Below are positions 1-8,675 of a DNA stretch of 64,000 nucleotides, piece by piece. A program made the translations under genes and the position numbers. A model generated the notes under the pieces. That model did no database searches. It worked only from the letters and a program-made list of their open reading frames with translations, and was not told where the DNA came from. Numbering within the stretch: position 1 is the first letter of the stretch; each line of letters opens with the position of its first letter. The DNA comes from Pseudomonas putida (GTDB lineage: Bacteria; Pseudomonadota; Gammaproteobacteria; Pseudomonadales; Pseudomonadaceae). The DNA lies in contig NZ_CP029693.1 in assembly GCF_003228315.1 (NCBI RefSeq), positions 3,957,501 through 4,021,500 of the forward strand. The letters run 5' to 3'.

Positions 1-308
1 CCAGCAAGCTGGTACCGGTGCTCGGCGCGTTCCCGCTGCCGGTGGAAGTGATCCCGATGGCCCGCAGCCACGTGGCCCGCCAGCTGGTCACGCTGGGCGG
101 CGACCCGGTCTACCGCGAAGGCGTGGTGACCGACAACGGCAACATCATCCTTGATGTGTTCAACATGCAGATCACCAACCCGGTGGAGCTGGAAACGCAG
201 ATCAATGCGATCGTCGGCGTGGTCACCAACGGCCTGTTCGCGGCGCGGCCGGCGGATTTGCTGTTGCTGGGGACCAGTGAAGGCGTGAAGACCCTGCGCG
301 CCGAATAA
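1..308 (+). CDS. rpiA: Ribose-5-phosphate isomerase A, C-terminal part
   Basis: This is the last ~101 codons of a gene that begins before the window. RpiA interconverts ribose 5-phosphate and ribulose 5-phosphate in the cytoplasm (pentose phosphate pathway). The visible segment reads through the family's C-terminal region, including VVTDNGNIILDV and the closing GLFAARPADLLLLGT stretch, which is highly typical of RpiA. The gene ends at TAA and is followed 20 bases later by a paired REP element. The N-terminal substrate-binding half cannot be seen. Confidence 0.93.
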   Translation, partial: SKLVPVLGAFPLPVEVIPMARSHVARQLVTLGGDPVYREGVVTDNGNIILDVFNMQITNPVELETQINAIVGVVTNGLFAARPADLLLLGTSEGVKTLRAE

Positions 309-327
309 GCCAGACATTCGCATAAAC

Positions 328-419
328 CTGTAGGAGCGAGCCTGCTCGCGATAGCGGTGTAACAGCCAACAGAGATGTTGAATGTTATGGCCTCATCGCC
401 AGCAGGCTCGCTCCTACAG
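328..419. repeat. Paired REP element (REP doublet)
   Basis: Two inverted palindromic units, GTAGGAGCGAGCCTGCTCGCG and its complement, flank a ~50-base spacer. It lies between the convergent ends of rpiA and the first SdiA-regulated-family gene. It may fold into a long hairpin in RNA. Confidence 0.9.
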
Positions 420-436
420 TGTTTTAGTGATGCCGG

Positions 437-1354
437 TCAGGGCTGTGTTGGTTTCTTGAAGACATAAAACAGATTCGGTTCGCTCACCAGGTACATCGCA
501 CCGTCGTCATCCATGGCGATCCCTTCCGCTTGCGGCACGGTCTTTTGCAACCCCTGGCTCCCCTTGCGCAAGGCCATGGTACTCAGCGGCCGCCCATCCA
601 CATCCAGTTCCAGAATCAGCCGCGACTCGTCGGACAGCGCCAGCAAGTGACCGCTGCGCTCGTCGTATTGCAGGCTCGACAGATCACGCACGAACATCCC
701 GGCATCTCGCTTGGGGTTATTGATGACGTGCACCGCATAGGATTTTTCCGGATTGAAGTGTGGAAACCCGTGCACTTCGTAGATCAGCATCGGGTCGCGC
801 TCCTTGGCCACGAACAGACGCTTGCCCACCGAGTCGTAAGCCAAACCTTCGAAACCCTTGTTGCCATTCAAATGCACGCCCAGCGTCATCTGCTCGGCAT
901 CCGCCGCATCGATGAAGGTAGTGTCATGCTCTACATGGACCTTGATCAGGCGATGCTGATATTCATCAGTGATCACGTAGGTGTCGGCACTGATGAACTC
1001 AACGGCTTCCGGATCGCCAAACCCGACCAGCGCAATGCGGCGCAGGATCTTGCCGTCGAGAGAGAGTTCGATGAGTTCCGAGTTCTGGTTGGTGACGGTG
1101 AACAGGCTTTTTCGTACGGGATCGAAGGTCAAGGCTGACACATCATCGTCCAACCCCTCGATGACCTGCCCTTCCACCACTACCTGATACTGGTCCAGGC
1201 CGATGGATTGCTCATTCACAGGCTGCCAAAGCGAATGCAGGTTGAACCAGGCGCGCTCGAACAGGCGCAGGTACTGACCGATCGCGATCAACAGGATCAA
1301 CGCAATCATCAACACCATGAGAACGAGCGGTTTGGGACGGGCAAATCGGCGCAT
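437..1354 (-). CDS. SdiA-regulated domain protein (YjiK-like), paralogue 1
   Basis: A protein of 305 residues that matches the SdiA-regulated family (E. coli YjiK type), predicted to form a beta-propeller of unknown role. An N-terminal membrane segment (about residues 10-27, LVLMVLMIALILLIAIG) is followed by a periplasmic domain with repeated sheet motifs such as VSALTFDPVRKSLFTVTNQN and ends with a YLVSEPNLFYVF motif shared with the next gene. The ATG at 1354 was chosen because the GTG two codons upstream sits too close to the only weak GAG-type ribosome site. It is a tandem paralogue of the following gene. Substrate unknown. Confidence 0.8.
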   Translation of the reverse strand: MRRFARPKPLVLMVLMIALILLIAIGQYLRLFERAWFNLHSLWQPVNEQSIGLDQYQVVVEGQVIEGLDDDVSALTFDPVRKSLFTVTNQNSELIELSLDGKILRRIALVGFGDPEAVEFISADTYVITDEYQHRLIKVHVEHDTTFIDAADAEQMTLGVHLNGNKGFEGLAYDSVGKRLFVAKERDPMLIYEVHGFPHFNPEKSYAVHVINNPKRDAGMFVRDLSSLQYDERSGHLLALSDESRLILELDVDGRPLSTMALRKGSQGLQKTVPQAEGIAMDDDGAMYLVSEPNLFYVFKKPTQP

Positions 1355-1455
1355 GGACACAAGCTCGGGATCAAAACAGGCGGATGAAATATCACGCCTG
1401 TCTGAATTAAAGCTTAATGGTCACAAACCGAAATAAACGCGGCGGCTACAGCGGG

Positions 1456-2382
1456 TTACTTCTGTTTTTCGAAGCGATAGAACAGGTTCGGCTCGCTCAC
1501 GATGTAAATCGTGCCTGCCTCATCCATGGTCACACCCTCGGCGCGGGGGATGGTTTTGCCCAGGCCGTTGAAGCCATGCAGCAGGGTCATGAAGCTGACC
1601 TGCTCACCTTTCTTGTCCAGCTCCAGCAACAGGTGCGAATCGGCTGACAGCACCAGCATGTGCCCGGTGCGTGGATCGATGGCGAGGGCCGACAGGTTGC
1701 GAACGTCCAGGGCGTGACTGGCCAGCTTGATCTTGTCGCCGCTCAGGGCCTTGCCGTCACTTTTCCAGGTAAACAGTGCCGGTGGGCGCTCTTCGCCCAG
1801 CAGCAGTTGCTGATTGCTCGAATCCCACGTGATGGCTTCGAATGCCTTGTTCTGGTCTTTCGAAGGGCCCAGGTCATATTTGGGGAAATTGGCGATATTC
1901 AGTTCGCGGGTATCGGCATCGACCTTGACGATGGTGATCAGGTGATCGCGCTCATCGACAATCGCCAGCAGCCCATTGCCCAGCACGGTGACCCCTTCGG
2001 GGTTGCTCCACCCCACCAGCGGCATCTTGCGCAGCACGTCGCCCTGCAAGGTCAACTCGACCAGGAACGGATTCTTGCCCATCACCGAAAACAGGGTTTT
2101 GCTCTGGGGGTCGTAGGCCAGATCCGAGGCCTCGTCCTTCTCCATGCCCGGCAGCGGCTTGGCGTCGATCACCGCGTGATAGTCCGGCAGCCAGATGCTC
2201 TGCTGTTTCTCGGCGGCACTTTCGAAACGCTCCTTCACCCACAGCACGCCACGGTCGTCCCAATGCATGGCGAAGGCCACGCCATAGGCAACTACCACTA
2301 CCAGCAACAGCCAGATGTACCAACGCAGGGCAAAGCGTGAGCGGCGAGCGGGTTTGAGCGTGGAGAGCGGTTGAGTGGCCAT
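1456..2382 (-). CDS. SdiA-regulated domain protein (YjiK-like), paralogue 2
   Basis: A protein of 308 residues from the same family as its downstream neighbour. It has one N-terminal membrane helix (about residues 20-38) after a basic cytoplasmic stretch, then a periplasmic propeller-like domain. Shared landmarks with paralogue 1 include the DLAYDPQSKTLFSV type repeat, the PEGV/PEAV motif, the AEGVTMD/AEGIAMD segment and IVSEPNLFYRF at the end. The two genes lie in the same direction 101 bases apart, so they probably arose by tandem duplication and may be co-transcribed. Function not established. Confidence 0.8.
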   Translation of the reverse strand: MATQPLSTLKPARRSRFALRWYIWLLLVVVVAYGVAFAMHWDDRGVLWVKERFESAAEKQQSIWLPDYHAVIDAKPLPGMEKDEASDLAYDPQSKTLFSVMGKNPFLVELTLQGDVLRKMPLVGWSNPEGVTVLGNGLLAIVDERDHLITIVKVDADTRELNIANFPKYDLGPSKDQNKAFEAITWDSSNQQLLLGEERPPALFTWKSDGKALSGDKIKLASHALDVRNLSALAIDPRTGHMLVLSADSHLLLELDKKGEQVSFMTLLHGFNGLGKTIPRAEGVTMDEAGTIYIVSEPNLFYRFEKQK

Positions 2383-2473
2383 CAGAGAATGGATTCCAGA
2401 AAATCAGGCTTGGGGACGTCTGGGAATTATCCAGACACCCTGTGAAAAAATCGGGAAACAGCAGAAGACCAAC

Positions 2474-2556
2474 CTGTAGGAGCAAAGCTTGCTCGCGATG
2501 GCGGTGCATCTGACACACCGAGTCATCGTTCATCGCGAGCAAGCATTGCTCCTACA
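2474..2556. repeat. Paired REP element, AAGCTTG-type stem
   Basis: The inverted units GTAGGAGCAAAGCTTGCTCGCG and CGCGAGCAAGCATTGCTCCTAC are separated by a short spacer. It lies between the FAH hydrolase gene and the upstream end of the SdiA-regulated gene. The stem differs from the common GAGCCTGCTC type. Confidence 0.9.
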
Positions 2557-2576
2557 GCGAAGGCAGCGTCCCCGTA

Positions 2577-3242
2577 TCAGCGAACGCTGCTGGTGAAGCT
2601 GCTCGCGCCCGGCAACTCCAGAACGATCTCATCGCCAACATTCAGCGGACCCACGCCCACCGGCGTGCCGGTCAGGATCACGTCACCGGCCTGCAGCGAG
2701 AAGCACCCGGCCATGTGCTGGATCATCGGCACGATCGGGTTGAGCATGACGCTGCTGTTGCCGTCCTGGCGGACTTCACCGTTGATGGTCAGGCGAATGC
2801 CAATGTCGGTCAGGTCGGCGAAGGTGCTCGGCGACACGAACGGAGCAATCACCGCCGCGCCGTCGAAGGACTTGGCGATTTCCCAAGGCAAGCCCTTGGC
2901 TTTCAGCTCGGCCTGCTTGTCGCGCAGGGTCAGGTCCAGGGCCGGCGCGAAACCGGAAATGGCGTCGAGCACTTCTTCACGGCTCGGCTTGGTCGACAAT
3001 GGCTTGCCGATCAACACGGCGATTTCCGCTTCGTAATGCACCGAACCGCGATCGGTCGGAATGCTGAAGCCCCCTTCCAGCGGCACGACACAACTGCCCG
3101 GCTTGATGAACAGCAACGGCTCGGTAGGCACCGGATTGTCCAGTTCCTTGGCGTGTTCGGCGTAGTTACGGCCGATGCACACCACTTTCCCCAGCGGGAA
3201 ATGAATACGCGTACCGTCGACATACTGGTGCTGATAGCTCAT
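2577..3242 (-). CDS. Fumarylacetoacetate hydrolase family protein
   Basis: A protein of 221 residues, the usual size of single-domain FAH-fold enzymes (oxaloacetate decarboxylases, acylpyruvases, hydratases). The core metal-site pattern is visible: VHYEAEIAVLIGKPL supplies the acidic ligands, preceded by CIGRNYAEHAKEL and followed by GDVILTGTPVGVGPL near the C-terminus. It lies 37 bases downstream of the D-2-hydroxyglutarate dehydrogenase gene on the same strand, so the two are probably an operon. The exact substrate cannot be read; an acylpyruvase or oxaloacetate-type role is possible. Confidence 0.85.
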   Translation of the reverse strand: MSYQHQYVDGTRIHFPLGKVVCIGRNYAEHAKELDNPVPTEPLLFIKPGSCVVPLEGGFSIPTDRGSVHYEAEIAVLIGKPLSTKPSREEVLDAISGFAPALDLTLRDKQAELKAKGLPWEIAKSFDGAAVIAPFVSPSTFADLTDIGIRLTINGEVRQDGNSSVMLNPIVPMIQHMAGCFSLQAGDVILTGTPVGVGPLNVGDEIVLELPGASSFTSSVR

Positions 3243-3279
3243 GGACCGACTCCTGGTTCGTAGCTTTTTAATTCGAATG

Positions 3280-4674
3280 TCAAACAGCGAAAATCTTGCC
3301 CGGGTTCATGATGCCGTTCGGGTCGAACACCGCCTTGACCGCTTTCATGTACTCGATCTCGACCGGCGAGCGGCTGTAGGTCAGGTAATCGCGCTTGGTC
3401 ATGCCCACGCCGTGCTCGGCGGAGATCGAACCGTTGTACTTCTCGACGGTTTCGAACACCCACTTGTTGACGGTGGCGCACTTGGCGAAGAACTCGTCCT
3501 TGCTCAGGTTATCCGGCTTGAGGATGTTCAGGTGCAGGTTGCCGTCGCCGATGTGGCCGTACCAGACCACTTCGAAATCCGGGTAGTGCTCACCGACGAT
3601 CGCGTCGATTTCCTTGAGGAACGCCGGGACTTTCGACACGGTGACTGAAATGTCGTTTTTGTACGGTGTCCAGTGGGCGATGGTTTCGGAGATGTACTCG
3701 CGCAGCTTCCACAGGTTCTGCAGCTGGGTTTCGCTCTGGCTCATCACGCCATCCAGCACCCAACCCTGCTCCACGCAGTGCTCGAAGGTTTCCAGGGCCA
3801 GATTGGCCACTTCTTCGGTGGTCGCTTCGAATTCGAGCAGGGCGTAGAACGGGCAATCGGTCTCGAACGGCGCCGGTACGTCGCCACGGCCCATGACTTT
3901 GGCCAGGGCCTTGTCGGAGAAGAATTCGAACGCAGTCAGGTCGAGCTTGCCGTGGAACGCGTGCAGGACCGGCATGATGGAGTCGAAATCGGCGGTGCCG
4001 AGGACCATTGCGGTGAGGTTTTTCGGGGCACGATCCAGACGCATGGTGGCTTCGACGACAAAACCGAGCGTGCCTTCGGCGCCGATGAACAGGTGGCGAA
4101 AATCGTAGCCGGTGGCGTTCTTGATCAGGTCGCGGTTCAACTCGATCAGGTCACCCTTGCCGGTGACCACTTTCATGCCCACCACCCAGTTGCGGGTCAT
4201 GCCGTAGCGAATGACCTTGATTCCGCCGGCATTGGTGCCGATATTGCCGCCAATCTGGCTGGAACCGGCCGAAGCGAAGTCCACCGGGTAATACAGGCCG
4301 TTTTCTTCGGCGACGTTCTGCAGATGCTCGGTGACCACGCCCGGCTGACAGACGGCAGTGCGGTCAGTCAGGTTCACGTCGAGGATCTGGTTCATGTAAT
4401 CGAAAGAGACGACGACCTCGCCATGGGCGGCCACCGCGGCGGCGGAAAGCCCGGTACGACCACCGGAAGGCACCAGCGCGACCTTGTGTTGGTTGGCCCA
4501 CAGGACAATGGCCTGGACCTGTTCGATGGTCTTGGGAAACACAATGGCCGTGGGGGCCGGGGCGTAATGCTTGGTCCAGTCCTTGCCGTAAGCGTTCAGG
4601 GAGTCGGCGTCGGTCAACACCTTGCCCGACTCAACCAGGGTCTTCAGCTCTTCAATCACGGCAGGACTGGTCAT
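3280..4674 (-). CDS. D-2-hydroxyglutarate dehydrogenase (FAD-linked oxidase)
   Basis: A protein of 464 residues with an FAD-binding PCMH fold: PSGGRTGLSAAAVAAHGEVV at about residues 68-87 and SSQIGGNIGTNAGGIKVIRYG further on. The FAD-oxidase C-terminal domain ends in HGVGMTKR. The protein is flavin-dependent and cytoplasmic. It is transcribed divergently from serA. In P. stutzeri and P. aeruginosa this neighbour oxidises the D-2-hydroxyglutarate that SerA makes, pulling serine synthesis forward; assignment here rests on family and on synteny. An ATG ten codons upstream (4704) is an alternative start. Confidence 0.85.
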   Translation of the reverse strand: MTSPAVIEELKTLVESGKVLTDADSLNAYGKDWTKHYAPAPTAIVFPKTIEQVQAIVLWANQHKVALVPSGGRTGLSAAAVAAHGEVVVSFDYMNQILDVNLTDRTAVCQPGVVTEHLQNVAEENGLYYPVDFASAGSSQIGGNIGTNAGGIKVIRYGMTRNWVVGMKVVTGKGDLIELNRDLIKNATGYDFRHLFIGAEGTLGFVVEATMRLDRAPKNLTAMVLGTADFDSIMPVLHAFHGKLDLTAFEFFSDKALAKVMGRGDVPAPFETDCPFYALLEFEATTEEVANLALETFEHCVEQGWVLDGVMSQSETQLQNLWKLREYISETIAHWTPYKNDISVTVSKVPAFLKEIDAIVGEHYPDFEVVWYGHIGDGNLHLNILKPDNLSKDEFFAKCATVNKWVFETVEKYNGSISAEHGVGMTKRDYLTYSRSPVEIEYMKAVKAVFDPNGIMNPGKIFAV

Positions 4675-4879
4675 CGACAGAACTCTCGAACAATTCATGG
4701 TCATCCTGAGAACGCTTCACGTCGCAGGAATGAGTGTTTAGCGGGGCGCATATGCTAGCATACCGACCCCGCAGGATAGTGCCCAACGGCTGTTCTGCGG
4801 CGACGGCTTTTCCTGCCGCTCGGGTCAGCGTCTGTTGACCATTTCCTGCCATTTTTCTCCGGGATACAGGTTTACGCAG

Positions 4880-6109
4880 ATGAGCAAGACTTCTCTCGAT
4901 AAGAGCAAGATCAAGTTCCTTCTTCTCGAAGGCGTCCACCAATCGGCTGTCGACGTCCTCAAGGCGGCGGGCTACACCAGCATCGAGTACCTCACAGGTT
5001 CTCTGCCGGAAGCCCAGCTCAAGGAAAAGATCGCTGATGCTCACTTCATCGGCATTCGCTCCCGCACTCAGCTGACCGAAGAGATCTTCGATCACGCCAA
5101 GAAGCTCGTGGCTGTAGGGTGTTTCTGCATCGGCACCAACCAGGTCGATCTGGACGCGGCCCGCGAGCGCGGTATCGCCGTGTTCAACGCCCCGTACTCC
5201 AACACCCGCTCCGTGGCCGAGCTGGTACTGGCCGAAGCGATCCTGTTGCTGCGCGGCATCCCTGAGAAGAACGCTTCCTGCCACCGTGGCGGCTGGATCA
5301 AGAGCGCGGCCAACTCCTTCGAAATCCGCGGCAAGAAGCTGGGCATCGTCGGCTACGGTTCGATCGGTACTCAACTGTCCGTGCTGGCCGAAGGCCTGGG
5401 CATGCAGGTTTACTTCTACGACACCGTGACCAAGCTGCCGCTGGGCAACGCCACTCAGGTCGCCAACCTGCACGAACTGCTGGGCATGTCCGACATCGTG
5501 ACCCTGCACGTTCCTGAAACCGCAGCCACCCAGTGGATGATCGGCGAGAAGGAAATCCGCGCCATCAAGAAGGGCGGCATCCTGATCAACGCCGCGCGCG
5601 GCACCGTGGTCGAGCTGGACCACCTGGCCGCCGCGATCAAGGACAAGCACCTGATCGGCGCGGCCATCGACGTATTCCCGGTGGAGCCTCGCTCCAACGA
5701 CGAAGAATTCGAAAGCCCGCTGCGTGGCCTGGACAACGTGATCCTGACCCCGCACATCGGTGGCTCCACCGCCGAGGCGCAGGCCAACATCGGTCTGGAA
5801 GTGGCAGAAAAGCTGGTCAAGTACAGCGACAACGGTACCTCGGTATCGTCCGTGAACTTCCCGGAAGTGGCCCTGCCGGCTCACCCTGGCAAGCACCGCC
5901 TGCTGCACATCCACGAGAACATCCCGGGTGTGATGAGCGAGATCAACAAGGTCTTCGCCGAAAACGGCATCAACATTTCCGGTCAGTTCCTGCAGACCAA
6001 CGAGAAAGTCGGCTACGTGGTTATCGACGTGGACGCCGAATACTCGGAACTGGCGCAAGAGAAGCTGCAGCACGTCAACGGCACTATCCGTAGCCGCGTG
6101 TTGTTCTGA
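4880..6109 (+). CDS. serA: D-3-phosphoglycerate dehydrogenase
   Basis: SerA (409 residues, as in E. coli) oxidises 3-phosphoglycerate to 3-phosphohydroxypyruvate, the first step of serine synthesis, and can reduce 2-oxoglutarate to D-2-hydroxyglutarate. The NAD-binding GYGSIG motif lies near residue 159, the catalytic region includes NAARGTVVELD and LTPHIGGSTAEAQ, and a C-terminal ACT domain (ENIPGVMSEINKVFAENGIN) is the serine-sensing module. The ATG giving MSKTSLDKSKIKF was chosen over an in-frame codon 45 bases upstream, because family homology begins here. A strong terminator follows. Confidence 0.96.
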   Translation: MSKTSLDKSKIKFLLLEGVHQSAVDVLKAAGYTSIEYLTGSLPEAQLKEKIADAHFIGIRSRTQLTEEIFDHAKKLVAVGCFCIGTNQVDLDAARERGIAVFNAPYSNTRSVAELVLAEAILLLRGIPEKNASCHRGGWIKSAANSFEIRGKKLGIVGYGSIGTQLSVLAEGLGMQVYFYDTVTKLPLGNATQVANLHELLGMSDIVTLHVPETAATQWMIGEKEIRAIKKGGILINAARGTVVELDHLAAAIKDKHLIGAAIDVFPVEPRSNDEEFESPLRGLDNVILTPHIGGSTAEAQANIGLEVAEKLVKYSDNGTSVSSVNFPEVALPAHPGKHRLLHIHENIPGVMSEINKVFAENGINISGQFLQTNEKVGYVVIDVDAEYSELAQEKLQHVNGTIRSRVLF

Positions 6110-6126
6110 TCGAACGCGTTGCGCTG

Positions 6127-6157
6127 TAAAAAAGGGAGCTCTCATGAGCTCCCTTTT
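6127..6157 (+). terminator. Rho-independent terminator of serA
   Basis: AAAGGGAGCTC loops back to GAGCTCCCTTTTT over a 3-base loop, 17 bases after the serA stop. Runs of A and T on both sides mean it can also serve the convergent DUF4399 gene. Confidence 0.9.
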
Positions 6158-6174
6158 TCATGCCGGCCGTAAAG

Positions 6175-6600
6175 TCATTTCACTGTGATGGTGATTTTTT
6201 CCGAGACGATCGGCGGGTCGAACGCCATGTGGTTCTTGTCACCCAGCTCCAGTTGCAAGGTGTGCTTGCCTGGCTTGAGTTCCAGCTCGGTTTCGGTCTG
6301 GGCCTTGCCGAAGTGCTTGTGGTTGTCATCCACAGGGATGGCAGCACCTGCCGGAACGATGCTCTTGGCATCTACCAGCAGATGGTGATGGCCGGTGTTC
6401 GCGGTAGCATCACCCGCCGGAGCCAGCGCAATGCCCTTGACTTCAAACTTGACCTTGAACTTGCCATCGACAACGGCACCGCTGGCCGGCTCGACGATGC
6501 TCACCGAAGCGCCAACAGGAGCCGGCGTAGCCGCACTGGCCAGCACTGAAACACCCATCAGCAGGCCAGCCAAGGCAGCACGTGACATAAAGGTTTTCAT
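6175..6600 (-). CDS. DUF4399 periplasmic protein
   Basis: A protein of 141 residues with a clear signal peptide (about residues 1-23, ending LASAA). The mature domain matches DUF4399: GASVSIVEPASGAVVDGKFK, the histidine-rich TGHHHLLVDAKS segment, DDNHKHFGKAQTE and PGKHTLQLELGDKNHMA. Several histidines could bind metal, but this is inference. The ribosome site GGAGAAGAG lies just upstream. It is convergent with serA and shares its terminator. Role unknown. Confidence 0.85.
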   Translation of the reverse strand: MKTFMSRAALAGLLMGVSVLASAATPAPVGASVSIVEPASGAVVDGKFKVKFEVKGIALAPAGDATANTGHHHLLVDAKSIVPAGAAIPVDDNHKHFGKAQTETELELKPGKHTLQLELGDKNHMAFDPPIVSEKITITVK

Positions 6601-6736
6601 TCTCTTCTCCAGTTTTTCCGTAAAATTCGCATGGCCATCACAACTTCATGACCATTCGTTGTCGAAGGCACTCGACAACCATAGCAAAGCGAGCCTGAAT
6701 CAAAGGGTCGCCATAAAAAATATCAAAGGAGTGACC

Positions 6737-7324
6737 ATGCGCTTTCTGCCTGGCCTGATCTGCCTGCTACCCCTTTTGAGCCCTTTGGCTCACGCCGAAC
6801 TGATTGACGATGTAAACGACCGCGGCGAATTGCGCATCGCTCTTGAGGCTAATACACCCCCCTTCAATTTCAAGAAAGACGACAAGCTGGAAGGCTTCGA
6901 AGTCGAATTGGGTCAGCTTTTGGCCAACGAACTGGAAGTTCGCGCCGACTTTGTCGTTACCGACACCAACGATCTGCTGGCCGGGGTTGAAAGCGGCAAG
7001 TACGACATCGCCCTCAATCACATTACAAAGACCGCGGCGCTCACGGATCGTTTCGACTTCAGCGAGCCTTACATTCGCACCAGCGCGCAATTGATCGCGC
7101 AGAAAGACGAGCAACCGCAGTCCATCCTTCTGGTGCAGTCGCTGACAGAAGAAAAACCCAAGGCCTCGCCGACGGTGAACCTGGCGATACCGTTTCAGAA
7201 GGGCAACCCGGCGTTCCACGCCAGCCTGGAAAACGCGCTGCAGCGGATCAAGGCCGATGGCCGGTTGCAGGCGCTGGAGGAGAAGTGGTTTGGGGCGGAG
7301 TCGGGTGAAGAACCCAAGCCCTGA
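6737..7324 (+). CDS. Shortened family-3 solute-binding protein
   Basis: A periplasmic protein of 195 residues with signal peptide MRFLPGLICLLPLLSPLAHA and an AAGGAG-type ribosome site (AAAGGAGTGACC). It starts like an amino-acid-binding protein of the SBP_bac_3 family (GELRIALEANTPPFNF, LEGFEVELGQLLANEL, YDIALNHITKTAALTDRFDF) and ends like one (ALQRIKADGRLQALEEKWFG). The region between SAQLIAQKDEQPQ and the family's C-terminal strand is only about 40 residues, whereas full-size members (~240-260 residues) carry most of the second lobe there. No permease or ATPase gene is adjacent. It could be an intact small sensor-like protein or the result of an in-frame deletion. Confidence 0.75.
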   Translation: MRFLPGLICLLPLLSPLAHAELIDDVNDRGELRIALEANTPPFNFKKDDKLEGFEVELGQLLANELEVRADFVVTDTNDLLAGVESGKYDIALNHITKTAALTDRFDFSEPYIRTSAQLIAQKDEQPQSILLVQSLTEEKPKASPTVNLAIPFQKGNPAFHASLENALQRIKADGRLQALEEKWFGAESGEEPKP

Positions 7325-7341
7325 GAGCTTTGAGGAACAAA

Positions 7342-7429
7342 CTGTAGGAGCGAGCCTGCTCGCGATAGCGGAGTGTCAGTTGCAACATCATTGACTGACA
7401 CACCATCGCGAGCAGGCTCGCTCCTACAG
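7342..7429. repeat. Paired REP element
   Basis: GTAGGAGCGAGCCTGCTCGCG and its complement flank a ~45-base spacer, between the convergent shortened binding-protein gene and the DUF523 gene. Confidence 0.9.
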
Positions 7430-7446
7430 TGGTTTTTTGGTGATTT

Positions 7447-7932
7447 TCAGTCCTGTGTTGCCAACGCCTGCGCCGCCTCAGCCAGCTCCAGCTCACTGAA
7501 CACCAGCACCCCATGACGCCTGAGCAACGCCGCCGTCACCCCTTCGCCACTGACCTTCACCCCGCTGAAGGTCCCGTCATAGGTCTGCCGATTACCGCAG
7601 GACGGGCTGTTGGCCTTTAGCACGGCAATGCGGATGCCATGCGCTTGCACCAACTCCAGCGCTTGCCGAGCCCCGGACAGAAACTGCTCGCTGACGTCGA
7701 TGCCATCGCTGGTGATCACCGCTGCCCGCCCTTCCAGCACGTCAACGCCCTGCCCACCCGGAATCTCCGCAGCCGCCCGAGGCGTCGGCAAGCCGCCGGC
7801 GACTTCCGGGCACAAGGGCACGACCCGGCCTTCGTCGAGCCACAGTTGCAACTGATCGAACGGCCCGCTGGCACCGCCGTCGTAACGGACGCGGTGGCCG
7901 AGTAGGCAACGGCTGACCAGAATTTTCTGCAT
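7447..7932 (-). CDS. DUF523 family protein
   Basis: A cytoplasmic protein of 161 residues of the DUF523 family (COG1683). Cysteines at SRCLLGHRVRYDGG, VPLCPEVAGGLPTPR and ANSPSCGNRQTYDGTF are the family hallmarks and suggest a metal or Fe-S site. It starts two bases after the stop codon of the upstream 2-oxoglutarate oxygenase gene, so the two form a tight operon with coupled translation. The reaction is not known. Confidence 0.85.
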   Translation of the reverse strand: MQKILVSRCLLGHRVRYDGGASGPFDQLQLWLDEGRVVPLCPEVAGGLPTPRAAAEIPGGQGVDVLEGRAAVITSDGIDVSEQFLSGARQALELVQAHGIRIAVLKANSPSCGNRQTYDGTFSGVKVSGEGVTAALLRRHGVLVFSELELAEAAQALATQD

Positions 7933-7934
7933 GA

Positions 7935-8567
7935 TCAGAACGGCTCGTTGCCGCGACGCCGGAACCAGCCGGTCAAGGACAGGCGTTCGCGGGTCGCCGG
8001 CAGGACTTCGTGGGGCACTTCACCCGACAGGAACACCACCAGGCAGCCGCCAGTCGGCACCACATCGTGTTGCGTGTCCTCGCCAAGATACATGCGCAAC
8101 TGGCCACCGTGCTCCGGCAGCCAGCCGTCATTGAGGTAGACCACCGCCGACACCGCGCGCCGGTCGTCATCGCGAAAGCGGTCGACATGTTTGAGATAGA
8201 AAGCGCCGGGCGGGTACATCGCGAAGTGGCACTCGAAATCTTCCAGGCCCAGGAACAGATGGCGGTTCATCGCTTCGCGCAGGCTGTCCATCAGCTTCAG
8301 GTAGCTGTCGCAGGCCTCGGCCTGGCCCGGCTCGATCCACTGGATGTGATCGCCGCGAATGCCCTCGCGGATCTCAGTGGATGGCCCGCGCCCGACTGCC
8401 GCTGGCGCCAGTTCGCCCTCGGCGTCGCGTTTACGGCACTCGGCCGCCAGCGCGCGGGTCAGATCCAGAGGCAGGAAAATATTTTGCCGCGACCAGCCAT
8501 GGGCGGCCAGGTCATCGACGATTCGTAACAGCAATGGGTGATCAGAAGATATTTGCATGGCGCGCAT
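7935..8567 (-). CDS. 2-oxoglutarate/Fe(II) prolyl hydroxylase (PPHD-like)
   Basis: A protein of 210 residues (or 207 from the next ATG at 8558) of the prolyl-4-hydroxylase superfamily. The iron ligands are visible: HVD in YLKHVDRFRDD, and the distal histidine in SGEVPHEVLPAT; the arginine in RLSLTGWFRR should hold 2-oxoglutarate. Its closest described relative is the Pseudomonas prolyl hydroxylase that modifies a proline of elongation factor Tu, and its neighbours fit that locus (DUF2059 gene divergent, hacB nearby). The start at 8567 has AGGA five bases upstream; the longer upstream open frame overlaps the divergent gene and is not homologous. Confidence 0.85.
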   Translation of the reverse strand: MRAMQISSDHPLLLRIVDDLAAHGWSRQNIFLPLDLTRALAAECRKRDAEGELAPAAVGRGPSTEIREGIRGDHIQWIEPGQAEACDSYLKLMDSLREAMNRHLFLGLEDFECHFAMYPPGAFYLKHVDRFRDDDRRAVSAVVYLNDGWLPEHGGQLRMYLGEDTQHDVVPTGGCLVVFLSGEVPHEVLPATRERLSLTGWFRRRGNEPF

Positions 8568-8675
8568 AGTATTCCTGCGCCTGAAAATCCGACAGAGCCA
8601 CGCGGCGGGTTGATACGAATTCTCGACAAGTCCGTATGCCACACGGAGAATAGTCGCCTGCTGACAGGAGTCCCT

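Noticed and set aside
4652..6145. A 497-codon open frame antisense to serA
   Set aside because: It is the complement of a highly conserved gene in GC-rich DNA; its composition is typical of antisense frames, and no ribosome site or family match is seen.
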